Assembly (NCBI GenBank): GCA_022701365.1
Contig: JAKUHH010000080.1
Coordinates: 932,436 to 996,435, forward strand
From: Mycocentrospora acerina
Taxonomy: Eukaryota > Ascomycota > Dothideomycetes > Pleosporales
Direction of reading: 5' to 3'
DNA: 64,000 nt
Notes under the pieces: model-generated
Seen by the model: the letters and a program-made list of their open reading frames with translations, nothing else
The model's database searches: none
What the model was told of the DNA's origin: nothing
In this document: positions 21,511 to 31,914 of the stretch, in pieces
How the letters are laid out: each line of letters begins with the position of its first letter
How positions within the stretch are numbered: the stretch's first letter is position 1
Made by a program: the position numbers and the translations under genes

Positions 21511-23755
21511 TGATTTACAGATATATGAATAACGTTTGAGGGTAAAAGAATCACGGACAACAAAACTTAGCCACAATGAATGAATGTGTTTTTCGAAAAG
21601 TAGACGGCAACAGAAATGTCGGAACTTGTCCAAAAGAAATAAACTTGTGACATGACAGCAGAAATTCAAAGATACGAGTACTATTAGTGCGAGAAAGCCT
21701 TGACGCCCCTTTCCCTCAGTCAAGTAGCAGTACTGAGGCGCAGCAACCGCTCAAGGCTTAAAAAAGTGCTTGTGAAGCTATCATTGTCTTGGAATGTGGG
21801 GCCATAAAGCGGCTTCGAGATGCCTAGTGGCCTTGGCTTATGAAGTTAGCATCGTGATTGCCGCTGAACACGACTCACGTCTGCAGAGAGTGTAAGCAGG
21901 AGCTATTTTACCCTGCAACCGAAGTATAGTGGGCAGGATGTGTACAGAGCAGCTCGTATCTCTTAAGTTGCCAGTCCGTGCGTACTATGTCCGCGCACTT
22001 AATGCCTGCAAAGCACCAAATCTCCCTAAATTTTTATACAACATGTTTTTGATAAAACAATTGTAAGTTAAGCTGCGGTTATAGAACAAAAATTACCAAA
22101 GCCATCTAAATTTTTTCCGTTGAGGTCATCTACATGCAAACAGTGCACACAAGCAAACGAACTTTCTCAAATTTATTCTAAACTTAAACTAGTTTATTCA
22201 CTTTGAAGGGGATTAAAGTACTTGCTGCTGGTGATAGTAATTTTTTAATACCTGCACAAATTGTGTCCTTCTGTACAGGTTGTTCAACAACACTTACACT
22301 CCATTTCTTCACTCACTCATGACCTGCACTTGTCCACATCAATGTATGACTGTGCCTTAACGTCTACTAAGCAGATATGTCATTTGAATCTTTCTTCAAT
22401 GAGGGTTCTCTTCTTTAGGTTCTCTCCTTCTTGCGTTTGCGCATTTATGAGCCTTACTTGCAGCTCAGGTTGCACGTCCTGAGAAAGCAAATTAAGCTGC
22501 GCCTGGACGCAAACATCATCTGAGTGCTATCCTTTATTCGACCAAGAATCTAAGTGAAAGGAGAATTCGAGGAGCTGTTAGATCATTTCATCAGATCGTG
22601 ATTTAGTATTAACTGAGAGTCTTTTTCTGCGGGTGTTGCTTAGTATTTTGGCTTTTCTAGTGCTGAAAACGTGATCGTGCAAAGCCTGACTTCAAGCTTC
22701 GACTACATTGTCTCTAATACAGCATCCATATTGTGCAGAACGATCCTAGTTGTCTGAAAAGTTGATTAAATATTCTTTTCTGTAATTGGTCCTCTAGTGT
22801 CTTTATCAGGGAGGCTACAGATATTTTACTCATTTGCTAGATTTAGTACTTTGCTGAGTATTACGATTTAGTTCACGCTTGCTCTATGATGACTCATGAA
22901 ACAATAACGTCGTACATAATCCCAGTGACAATAGATCATGTATGAGTACTTGAGATAAAGCAGGAGCCATGTTAGTTCTTCACGATAAGTGGACCGTGTA
23001 ACAAGGTTAGTACAATGCAAGTTTAGAAGAAATATTGTCCACCACATGCACCAGAACATGAGCACCTAGAGTCTATGGTTTCCTATTTTCACTCATCCAA
23101 CAGTACGAGTAAGTTCTACCTCCTGTTGTTTCCTCAAGTGATGCACATGAGTATTAAAACTAACTACTTAGCGCGAAGAATGGCCGACGCCCGGGTTCCG
23201 AAAACATTTGCAAGGCTCAAACTCATACCAAGTCAGGGTAGGGGATACATGAGAACATACAAATGGAGATTAATCAGATGAAGGCAGATTTCATCTCGAA
23301 CTAGGATCCACTTTTTGCATGAACCCATAGGCTACCAAGAAAGCGACTATAGTCCCTGATGCTTTGCCTGGTTTGGCAACGGAAAGAAGCTTCGGCCTCG
23401 CGCTGTTCAGAGAGATGCCGAAGTCTGTCTTGAGACCATTCGAGAAGTCAACTCTCAAGCAGTAATGGAAGCCAAGACATCAACCTGATTCGGACATATT
23501 CGGACATGTGCGTATACCGAGGCCGAATCCCGAGTACTGCTCATGCTAGATTATTGCACGGCCGAGTCATCGAATGTCCGATGTTCAAGCCGAGAACCAC
23601 GGACTTTAGATTGGAAAGAGGCACTTGAATACTTTCAAGTGCTTTTCAAAGATTCATTGCAAGTGGCAAGAAGTTCAATCTAGCCGTCGTCTTCTTCCCA
23701 TCTATCATCCCCCGCTACCCTAGGAAACTGCAGAATTGAGTCCGTACTTTCAGCC
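21511..23755. other. gene-poor AT-rich block
   Basis: 2.2 kb with no supported gene. Near the right end, before the FAD oxidoreductase gene, the word TTCGGACAT occurs twice in tandem at 23489-23507 and its complement (ATGTCCG) at 23574-23580. Such CGG-bearing repeats could be sites for zinc-cluster regulators. Confidence 0.45.
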
Positions 23756-24991
23756 ATGGCACCTGATTCTATCAGAATCTACACCAATTTTTCTTCTCTG
23801 GCCTTTACCTCCGGTTTACAGTTTGTATCGCAACAGTTACATGCGCTGTACCACCGCCACAGTTATCGTGCTTCGCCCGATGCCCGAAATGTGGTAGTCG
23901 TTGGCGCCTCATTTGCAGGTTTACAGCTCGCGATACGACTTTCGCAATCGTTGCCTACTGGATACCGTGTTGTGGTGATTGAGAAAAACTCACATTTCAA
24001 TTACATGTTTAATTTTCCACGCTACTCCGTGGTATGTAGTGATAATAAAGAGTGCAAAGCTTTTGTTCTGTACACCAATGCTTTTGCGAAATCGCCGGAA
24101 GAAAGTTGGCGCTTGGTTCGGGATGAGGTAGAAGGAATTGTTGACGGGAAGGTCCTGCTACAATCTGGGCAGACTCTTTCATTTGAGTATCTTGCCATCG
24201 CCACAGGTGTGACGCACCCACTTCCAGCAAGAGTGATCTCAACAGATAGAGACAATGCTTGCGCAGAGTTGAGGGGGCTAAGGACCAAAATCCAGCTTGC
24301 TGAAAAGATCGCTATTGTTGGTGGCGGGGCTGTTGGTATTCAGCTTTCATCTGACATCAAGAGTGCATATCCAAACAAAGAGGTAGTACTTGTACATTCA
24401 CGGGAAAGGCTATTGAATGGATTTGGAGAGAGGCTCAGTCAGTTCGTGAAGGAGAGGCTAGAGGATATAGGTATTCGGGTTGTGTTACAAGAGAGGCCGC
24501 GCATAGTGACATTGACGGTAGATGGAGCTGGAACGAAGGGCAGTCTTATGTTTGAAGGTGGCGAAACTGAGGATTTTGAGCTGATTGTAAGCGCTGGTCC
24601 CAGCTACTAGCCCCGGTCTCTGAGATACTACTTGCTAATTACATGTTGGGATGAGCAGATCCCATGCACAGGCTCAAGTCCCAATTCAGAAATTTTGACC
24701 TCCTATATTCCCAACAGTATCTCATCTAAGACAGGCAGAATAATTGTCCGACCAACTCTCCAGCTCGCCGATAGCGAACATCCAAATATCTTTGCCCTCG
24801 GGGATGTCGCTGAGATTGACGCACCAAAGATGGGGAGAGCGGCAATGAATCAGGCTGATCTAGTCAGTAAAAATATTGTGGCGATGATCAAAGGGGCTAA
24901 ATTGTGCGACTACAAGTCAAGTTCAATTGAAGGATTTCTAAAGCTGAGCTTAGGTTTAGTAAGTGTAACCCTATCCTTGTTTCTAGCTTAA
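23756..24991 (+). CDS. AIF/AMID-like FAD-dependent oxidoreductase
   Basis: Exons 23756-24586 and 24659-24991 give 387 aa. The frame seems to stop at 24608, but a 72-nt phase-0 intron (GTAAGC donor, GCTAAT branch, CAG acceptor) restores ELIIPCTGSSPNSEIL, the expected conserved strand. The protein has an N-terminal FAD site (VVVVGASFAGLQLAIRL, ~residues 45-61), a central NAD(P)H site (IAIVGGGAVGIQLSSDI) and the late FAD motif (NIFALGDVAEIDAPKM), i.e. a pyridine-nucleotide-disulphide oxidoreductase of the apoptosis-inducing-factor-2 type. The residues after FPRYSVV are less usual than in homologues. The end is uncertain: a GTAAGT at 24959 could begin another intron, and the present C-terminus (SVTLSLFLA) looks like read-through. 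Confidence 0.85.
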
Positions 24992-26913
24992 TGCTAGTCA
25001 GCAGAGTCTCTGCGAACTATTTGTTAATTTTTAGCGCAACAGGAGGATAGTGTCATGTACGTAAAAGATGGGATGGGAGGGGATATAATGGTGCCTTGCA
25101 AAAACAAGAATCTCGATCTAGACGTTGCAAAGGCATGGTGGTATCTTAATGCGAGTATGAGTGCTGAAGACGCTTGAATGCGTAGATTATAACAACTCTT
25201 GGAGAACAGCTTAGTTTTACACTCAAGAGCAAAAAGCGTTATATAGGACAACTGACGAAATCTCACAACGTTGATGATTCTCCAGCTAAATTTTGCGAGA
25301 AGAATCACATAACGTCAGATTAAGGAACGACGAATGACCCAACAACTAATGTTAATGAGAAGAAATAATTGTGTCAAACTTCAAGTATTTTCAACTAGGC
25401 GAGAAAAAATCTTATTAACGAAACAATTAAGATAAAGGGATAGCTTAATTCCATTAGATGTACCTCTTAGTTTAAAAAGAGAAGGAAATTTCGCAAGATT
25501 TGTTTTCAATCAGTTCAAAAAAACACAATCACTTCACGCGACATTTTTTGCGTTTGAGCTTGTAGGTTTTACAGAGTTTGGCCCATTGTTAAAAAAAAAC
25601 AAGAATTCAAAAAAAGTGTTTTATGATATTTCCAAATAAGGCCTACCATTATTAGTAAGGAGAAAAATTAGAAATCTTCAAGTTGCATGATTCTAAAAGC
25701 GAAGTAAGCAAGATCTTGGTTATAAGTTGATATTTCCAGAGTTTTCTATTACCCACATTGAAAACATGTTTCCAGTATATAGACTCTCTGAAGTGTAATA
25801 TTCAGATTCACATTTTTCTCAAAATTCTTTAGATATAATGCTTAGCCTGACTGTACACATGACAAGGCGTTTGCTAACATATATAGTCTATCATGTGTGT
25901 GAAGCTATGAGTACCTAGTACTTATATTGTCTCTAACAAGTCACCTGTCCATCACACTATCCGCTCCTTACAATAAGAAAGCCAAGGGTGAGGTATCTCA
26001 GCAATACATCTTCTCAATCAATACATGTATACCAATTCTGTAAGACTTCTATCTAAAGATACTTTACCCAGAAACTATCTATAGAGTGGATTGTATTCTT
26101 ATTCCAACTAACGTTACAGCTTTGAAAAAGTCATCAGAGATAGAGTTTATGGTGGCTCACTTGATTACCCCAGCTTACTCGCCTATCCAACACAGTGTTG
26201 CAATTGGAACCCAATGATGAGATCAACAGGTGGCACGCAGATACTCAGCTCCATTCACATGCTCTTGTGAATCTTCTTGCGAAAATGACACGACTAAAAG
26301 TCATGCTTAACGTGCATAAACCAATCACATCGAATCACCACGATCAGAGCGATGAATATAAATAGCACGTGGCATGACAGAGCATGACAGAGCACAGCGT
26401 AGTATAGCATTGCATTGTAGTACCCCTCCCTCCTCCTCCTCCATCAAGAAAAAAGCCACAAGCCAAGTCGTCGTCGTCGTCGTTGTCATCCCCATCATCT
26501 CCCCCCCAAAAACCAGCACGACACAAGAAGAAAGAGGAGAAAGAAAAAGAAGGAAAAAGAGTACGCCAGGAAAATGCAAGGACGAGGAAAATTTCCAGCA
26601 TAGACGTCGTGTATACGCGAGAGAGAGAGAAAAAAAAAAGAAAAGGACACAATTGCAAGGGCAATAGAACAAACAACCCGCCCAGCCATTCCCCTCAAGC
26701 AGCCACGAACCCCGAGAACTGAAATTGAACAAAACCTCCGACCAGCCAGCCAATTCCAAAGCACAAAAGAATCATAACAATATATATATTTACACAACGA
26801 GACGGAATGAGAGCAGGGTAGGCAACTCCATCTAATTCGTTTCCAACCACTCGCTCGTCATCCTCGTTCGTCTACAAACCCCCCCTTTTGTAGCTGAGGG
26901 GGTTTTCTTTCTT
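24992..26913. other. AT-rich block and PFK2 3' flank
   Basis: The left 1.3 kb is AT-rich with long A tracts and includes repeat copy B (25839-25934). From about 26420 to 26700 there are purine/pyrimidine-skewed and CCT or GTC triplet-rich tracts in the 3' flank of the kinase gene. Open frames there are low complexity and I do not accept them as genes. Confidence 0.45.
25839..25934 (+). repeat. dispersed repeat, copy B
   Basis: Diverged copy of the element at 17626-17716. Relative to copy A several TG positions read TA (for instance GAGTGCC to GAGTACC and TATGTTG to TATATTG), as expected from repeat-induced point mutation. Confidence 0.5.
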
Positions 26914-29277
26914 CTAGTTCAGCTGTGGGATCGTCGCCCTGCGGAGCTTGTAATCTGGCAGATGGTCGAAATCGTCGCTTTCCGGGTTGTATCGCCATGC
27001 CTTGAACTCGACACCATACGGCTTGGGCTCAAGCTGGTAGAGCATTCCAAGTGGGCAATCTAGATCCGCCACGTCCTCGCGCTTTAGGCCCTGAAAGTAC
27101 GCTAGCAGGACGCGCGCTACACTGCGATGTGTGATGAGTAGGCAATGGTCTGTCATGCGCTCCAGTTCGACAATCACAGGGCGGATGCGGTTGATGACGT
27201 CGAGATAGCCCTCGCCACCGGGACCGGGGTATCGGTAGGCGAGTTTGTCGCGGCGACGGCGAATGTATTCATCCCTGTATTTGGACTGAATCTCGCCGTA
27301 GGTAAGGCCTTCCATGATGCCTGCGTTCAGCTCGTCCAGCATACGCATTTGCTTAATGTCGAATTCCTCGTCGCAAAAGTATTGTGCGCTCTGTACGCTC
27401 CTCTTCAACATGCTAGTCCAAACGCAAAAGTTGTGTTGCTCCAGGTCTGTTCCGTAGTACGGGTTCGGTGGGGTGTGGTCACCGGGCACTGGCGGGAAAT
27501 GTGTGTTTGCGATTTTGTCAGCTTGGCGGACGGCCCAGTCTTTGCGTTGCCTCTCAATAAAGCGCGTCATGGCTTTTGAGTATTTGTGGCCATCTTCACT
27601 GAGGTCAGAGTCACCACCAATCTTGCCAGCGACGTTGTCGGTTGATTCGCCGTGCCGTGTAATCCAAATCATACGGGGCGCGAGGTTGAAGTTGAGCAGG
27701 TAGTATACAGCTTGGCCTGCGAGGAAGCCCTTGACTTGATGCGAGATCATTTTTCGACCAACGTCGACCATTTTGACATATGGCATATTGTGTTCTTCTT
27801 CATAGTCACCAATTGGGACATAATTCCTCTCGTAGATAGCCACGCGCTTCTTAAAGTCTGCCAGCGCGGCGACGGGGTCCTTGTCTTGGTAGTCGGGTCC
27901 AGAGAGCTTGAGGCGCATGTTGGACTCGAGGAGGTTCTGATCCTGACACACGCTCTCAAGGAAGAGGACATTGAGCTCAGGGCCAGCCCGCGCTCGTATC
28001 TTTTCCATGATCTGTTTTCTCCGCTCAAGGGTGCTGTTCGTTGCATCAAAGATTCCAATGGAGCCACTGCCGTTCAGGATGTAGTCCAAGAGGTCGTCTA
28101 GAGTGTCCATGGCGCACTGCTCCCGGATCTGGGCCGCCCTCTCGTTACTCGGGTCGAAGAAGTTGGCTGACTGGTCCATGGCCTCGTCCTCTTCTTGGCC
28201 GTCGTCGTTGTCTCCATTTCCCTTGGGCCCTGGCGATGTTACCTCGACGCGAGGCGTGTCGGAATCGTCGACAGCTTCGGCATTGTCAGGGTCGCGAAGT
28301 GGGTCTGGCAAGTCATGTGGGTCTTGGGAGTTGTTGTGGGCCGAGTGGCCGTTGATGAGAATTTTTGCGGCGATTTGTGGGAGGGAGTCCCTGTGTTGCT
28401 CTAGCGCATCCCGGACGCCCGAGGGGACCCTCTCGAGGCTCGCTTGCGACAGACGGAAGCCGTGGCCACTGGCAGCCACACGGCGCTTCTCTCCGACGTT
28501 GAAAATGGTCGTGTCGTGCTGCAGCCAGTTGAGGTAGCGGGCCATTTTCTTGGTAATGTACGACTTGCCTCGCGCGGGCAGGCCGACCATGACGATGACG
28601 AGCTTGGAGCCGACATCGCGCTGGGCAATCTTGCCGTCGGGCGAGACCTTTGACTTTGTGAGGCCGGGGATGTCGAGCGTGGTGGGGCGCAGGCGTGGGG
28701 TCGACGTTGCCGACGAGTTGCGCGTGAGGTTCCTGAGCGAGTCAGCGGGCCGTGTTGCGGCGAGCAGCGCGTCGGCGGCGTACTGTCGCGGGCTGCCTGG
28801 CTGGGACGGCAGAGGCGTGTCGCTCAGGGCGACGCCGACGCCGCCCTTGGACGAGGCGTGGCCGTGGTGGTGGTTGGGGCCGATGACGGAGGGCGGGGGC
28901 TTCAGCTCGCCATGCTTGGCCTCAAAGTCCTTGATGGCCAGCACGCTCTTGGGCGGCGCCGGGCTCACGTGGTCAGGCTGGGCGGCGGCGGAGACGGCGA
29001 CGGGGTGCGTGGGTTCGCCGGCGAGAGCGGAGAGCTGGGCGTGTTCGGGGCCGGGCAGGGTGAGTTTGCTCATGAGAGCGTTTCGCGCGTAGATGGAGTG
29101 TGTGCTGGTGCGGCGGGGGGTGGGGGTGTTGGTGGTGTTGGCGGCGGTGGGAGCGGCAGTAGTAGCAGTAGTGGTGGTGGCAGCAGTGGTAGTCGTGGGC
29201 GAGGGGCGGCGACGGTGGACAGGCAGAGAGTCCATCGCGGACGCATTCGGCGTCGACAAGGCGTGCACCGCTACCAT
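26914..29277 (-). CDS. 6-phosphofructo-2-kinase / fructose-2,6-bisphosphatase
   Basis: Single exon, 787 aa from the first ATG at 29277; a second ATG at 29235 is possible. Residues 1-225 are a Thr/Ala/Pro-rich disordered leader. The 2-kinase P-loop (VGLPARGKSYITKKMARYL) lies near residue 235, followed by TIFNVGEKRR. A ~100-residue acidic insert then precedes NFFDPSN and FDATNSTLERR. The C-terminal half is a complete histidine-phosphatase domain: WITRHGESTDN near 540 (phospho-His site), ELNAGIMEGLTYGEI (acid) and ITHRSVARVLLAYF (second His). All key residues are present, so both activities are expected, unlike yeast Pfk26, where the phosphatase His is lost. It sets fructose-2,6-bisphosphate and so glycolytic flux in the cytosol. 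Confidence 0.95.
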   Translation of the reverse strand: MVAVHALSTPNASAMDSLPVHRRRPSPTTTTAATTTTATTAAPTAANTTNTPTPRRTSTHSIYARNALMSKLTLPGPEHAQLSALAGEPTHPVAVSAAAQPDHVSPAPPKSVLAIKDFEAKHGELKPPPSVIGPNHHHGHASSKGGVGVALSDTPLPSQPGSPRQYAADALLAATRPADSLRNLTRNSSATSTPRLRPTTLDIPGLTKSKVSPDGKIAQRDVGSKLVIVMVGLPARGKSYITKKMARYLNWLQHDTTIFNVGEKRRVAASGHGFRLSQASLERVPSGVRDALEQHRDSLPQIAAKILINGHSAHNNSQDPHDLPDPLRDPDNAEAVDDSDTPRVEVTSPGPKGNGDNDDGQEEDEAMDQSANFFDPSNERAAQIREQCAMDTLDDLLDYILNGSGSIGIFDATNSTLERRKQIMEKIRARAGPELNVLFLESVCQDQNLLESNMRLKLSGPDYQDKDPVAALADFKKRVAIYERNYVPIGDYEEEHNMPYVKMVDVGRKMISHQVKGFLAGQAVYYLLNFNLAPRMIWITRHGESTDNVAGKIGGDSDLSEDGHKYSKAMTRFIERQRKDWAVRQADKIANTHFPPVPGDHTPPNPYYGTDLEQHNFCVWTSMLKRSVQSAQYFCDEEFDIKQMRMLDELNAGIMEGLTYGEIQSKYRDEYIRRRRDKLAYRYPGPGGEGYLDVINRIRPVIVELERMTDHCLLITHRSVARVLLAYFQGLKREDVADLDCPLGMLYQLEPKPYGVEFKAWRYNPESDDFDHLPDYKLRRATIPQLN

Positions 29278-30679
29278 TCTCAACAGCGCCAAGTGGGGAT
29301 CGCGCTAACTCCGCTAAGCCCGCAGATGCTAGGTACCTTGTTGTGTGCAGATGCTGGGCGCCGTCACCGTGGGCGCGCCGTGTCACGGGACAATTGTCGG
29401 GTTGAATGCGTGAATGCCCTGTCCGAGTGGTGGAGAGCGCGGCTGGCGGTGATGATGACGACGACGGAGAACGAGGGCGGCCGAGGAGAGGCGCACAGCA
29501 ATAGTCGCGTCGAGCTGCGAGCGTACGCGGGCGAGCGATGACGGGCGTCTTATGTACCGCGCGCGCGGCCAGCTATGACTGTTCCGATCGAGTTCTTGCA
29601 TCGGACGTCGGAACCGCAGACCACGACGCCTAGCTCGTCCTCTGGCAACGGTCCGCCGCCAGACGAGCAACTAAGCAGACCCTGGCGGGCGCGATAAGAC
29701 AGCTCCTGCAGACGACATTGCCAAAACACGCATGCCAGAAAGGACTGTAGAAGGGCGCGGGGAGCGCCATTGGATTTGCGCTGGGGACAAGATATGCTTG
29801 AAAAAGCAACGATCAACAAAGCTTTCCCGTCCTGCTCCACAGCTGTACCATATCCTCTGACGTTGTGGCCACTCGCCTATTTGGAGTGTGCTGCCATGTC
29901 GGGCTTGCAGTTGTAGTTGTCGTTGTAGTTGTACGTGGTGCTCCTCGAGGCAGTCTTCCACAATGGTCGTCGTGCTGCTATCGGTACCTGCCTTGTGCTT
30001 GGCGCTCATCTCCCCCAACGGCACCCCCACGGCCGACTCCGACTCCAACACAACCTATCGATGCGCCACGCTCCGCGTACGGCTCCACGCAATGGATCGT
30101 TGTTGCGACCAGAGCCCTTGCTTCTCGTATTCACGCCCACCACTGTCCTGCCAGCTGCAAACATGCACTGATAAGGTTGTACACACATGAACACACACGC
30201 ACAACATGTCTTGGGACGAGTCTGGTCGTGCTAGAACTCTGCCTGCTAACATGCACTGCTGCCATCCACCTGGGCTCGCTCGGTTTGGTAGTACCCCAGG
30301 CACTTGGCGCCAGTATGCATACATAGCATAGACGGCCCGAGTACCCCAGCCTCATGGTGGCCAACATTACATCAACGAGCGTGACGTGCCCCATTGTTAC
30401 ATGCAGCCGCAGGGAAGTGGGTGGAGTTGGAACATTACAGCCAAGTATGAGTGATTGGTTGATTGAAGATGGACTAGCTCGAGGTCGAGTATACAATGTA
30501 GGTGTAATTGTAGGTGTAATTGTAGGTGTAATTGTAGGCGTAAATGTAGGTGTAAATGCAGCTGTAAATGTCGCCGTGTACATGCCAGGGCCAGCATCAC
30601 ATGACCAAGAGTCTCTATTCAACGCCCATAACCTGTGCCAGACGACATAGGTACAGTGCATGGCACGTGATGCACACCC
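29278..30679. other. PFK2 upstream region with a 12-bp minisatellite
   Basis: 1.4 kb between the kinase start (-) and the end of the DUF202 gene (-). GC-rich near the kinase start. It contains a seven-unit tandem array at 30497-30580. No protein-coding gene is supported. Confidence 0.45.
30497..30580. repeat. 12-bp minisatellite, seven units
   Basis: TGTAGGTGTAAT occurs three times exactly, then TGTAGGCGTAAA, TGTAGGTGTAAA, TGCAGCTGTAAA and a degenerate last unit. Decay increases to the right. The length is a multiple of three, so both strands stay open across it, but no gene is implied. Confidence 0.8.
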
Positions 30680-31117
30680 TCACGTCTCCAGCCTCAACGT
30701 GAGCACCAGCAGACACACGTACGCGCAAACACTCAACGCCGTCAGCACGCCAACCACGTTGCCACTGGTGCGAAACTTCTTCCTCTGCAGCCCGTCCTCG
30801 CCCAGCTCGGAGAAGAACTGCTTGTTCCCCTCTGACCGCCTCCACATGCTGATGCCCAGGATGCCCGCGCCATAGACGGCGAACAGGGCGCCGATGGAGT
30901 AGAACTCTGCGGTGAAGATCTTGAGCACAATGAGCGCAAAGCTAAACTGTCCGATGGCGGTGCGGATGTAGGCGCCCTCAAAGGTGCGCTGGGCCGCGCG
31001 GATCTCGACGAGTTCGCCAGAGGTGAGGACTACCGAGCGCGCGCGGTGCATGCGCAGGCGGTAGTTGTCAGACGCATGGCGGCCCTTGGCACATGTGTGA
31101 GTTGCAGTGCATTGCAT
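30680..31117 (-). CDS. DUF202 small membrane protein, 5' end uncertain
   Basis: 145 aa from an ATG at 31117. From residue ~25 it reads RARSVVLTSGELVEIRAAQRTFEGAYIR, the conserved start of the fungal DUF202 domain. Three membrane segments follow (GQFSFALIVLKIF, SIGALFAVYGAGILGISMW, VVGVLTALSVCAYVCLLVL) with RRSEGNKQFFSELGEDG between the last two. The residues before position 25 look unlike a normal N-terminus. Homologues usually carry a longer cytosolic leader, so an upstream exon in 31120-31400 is likely missed. An ATG at 31051 would give a minimal version. DUF202 proteins resemble the Vtc1 membrane domain; function unknown. Confidence 0.7.
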   Translation of the reverse strand: MQCTATHTCAKGRHASDNYRLRMHRARSVVLTSGELVEIRAAQRTFEGAYIRTAIGQFSFALIVLKIFTAEFYSIGALFAVYGAGILGISMWRRSEGNKQFFSELGEDGLQRKKFRTSGNVVGVLTALSVCAYVCLLVLTLRLET

Positions 31118-31174
31118 TGTGGTCAACGGGGAGGGTCAGCCTACTTCGAACATGATGGCGCAGGTAGAGTGGAG

Positions 31175-31206
31175 AGGGAGGGAGGGAGGGAGGGAGGGAG
31201 GGGGGG
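31175..31206 (+). repeat. AGGG tetranucleotide array, G-quadruplex-prone
   Basis: Seven AGGG-type units ending in GGGGGG. Enough G-tracts on the plus strand to form a quadruplex. Confidence 0.8.
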
Positions 31207-31532
31207 AAGACGGTGGTACTGGACTGGCTCAACAGCCACTCCATGGCGACGGCATGCGAATCACGCCAACAGACCAAACGATGGCGCGTGACGTCTTGTG
31301 GTGTGAATGAATTGGTTGCAGACAGCTGCTTGGGCTGAATAGATTCTATCAACATTCGACGACCGCCAGCCTCTTCTGCTTCATCGTGCACCGTCTGCCC
31401 ATGTGCCTGCGCTCATCCAGCATGGCGTTGCTATGCGTCGAGGTCCAAGCACCTCCGACGTGCAGCTCCGCAACCACACCCCTGCCCTTGGCTGCTTGCT
31501 CGCCCACTCCCTCATTCACTTGCTCGCCCATT

Positions 31533-31616
31533 GCACACAACACATGCCACTCAACGCACAACACACAACACACAACACGTGACACTCAATGCGCGACACA
31601 TGACACCCAACACACG
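31533..31616. repeat. CACAACA-rich degenerate tract
   Basis: A strongly strand-asymmetric C/A run made of CACAACA and close variants, interrupted by CACGTGACA-like words. Lies about 300 bases before the RNase H1 start. Confidence 0.6.
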
Positions 31617-31914
31617 GCAGCACCAACAACCCCCCTCCACGCCCCATGCGAGGTGGCATCCGTGTACCTGCTTCGTTGCGCGCCATCCGCCAATTGCTAC
31701 AGACTCCCGCTCGGTATGTCGACGCTACCCACGCAAATAGACGGCGAATACTGATGCTGATGCTGGCAGCAAACCCCCACCCAACCAAAAACCACCCATA
31801 TTCGATCTAGACACTAGCAAGTCTCGCCTTCCTTTCCTGCGTCGCCTGCGCCTTTTTGAGCGCGAATCACGTCCTTCACCTCGGGTCTCCACGAGGACAC
31901 GCGCAAGCATCGTC

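Larger units (their letters stand above)
31118..31914. other. divergent promoter region with simple repeats
   Basis: Region between the DUF202 gene (-) and RNase H1 (+). It holds an AGGG array (31175-31206) and a CACAACA-rich tract (31533-31616). The last ~100 bases are C/T-rich, as a leader of the RNase H1 gene would be. Confidence 0.5.

Noticed and set aside
24587..24610. FAD oxidoreductase as a pseudogene
   Set aside because: A canonical intron with branch point explains the apparent stop and restores a conserved motif.
26325..26797. Overlapping open frames on both strands 3' of the PFK2 gene
   Set aside because: Low-complexity purine/pyrimidine tracts keep all frames open; the predicted proteins are Lys/Glu or Phe/Leu runs.
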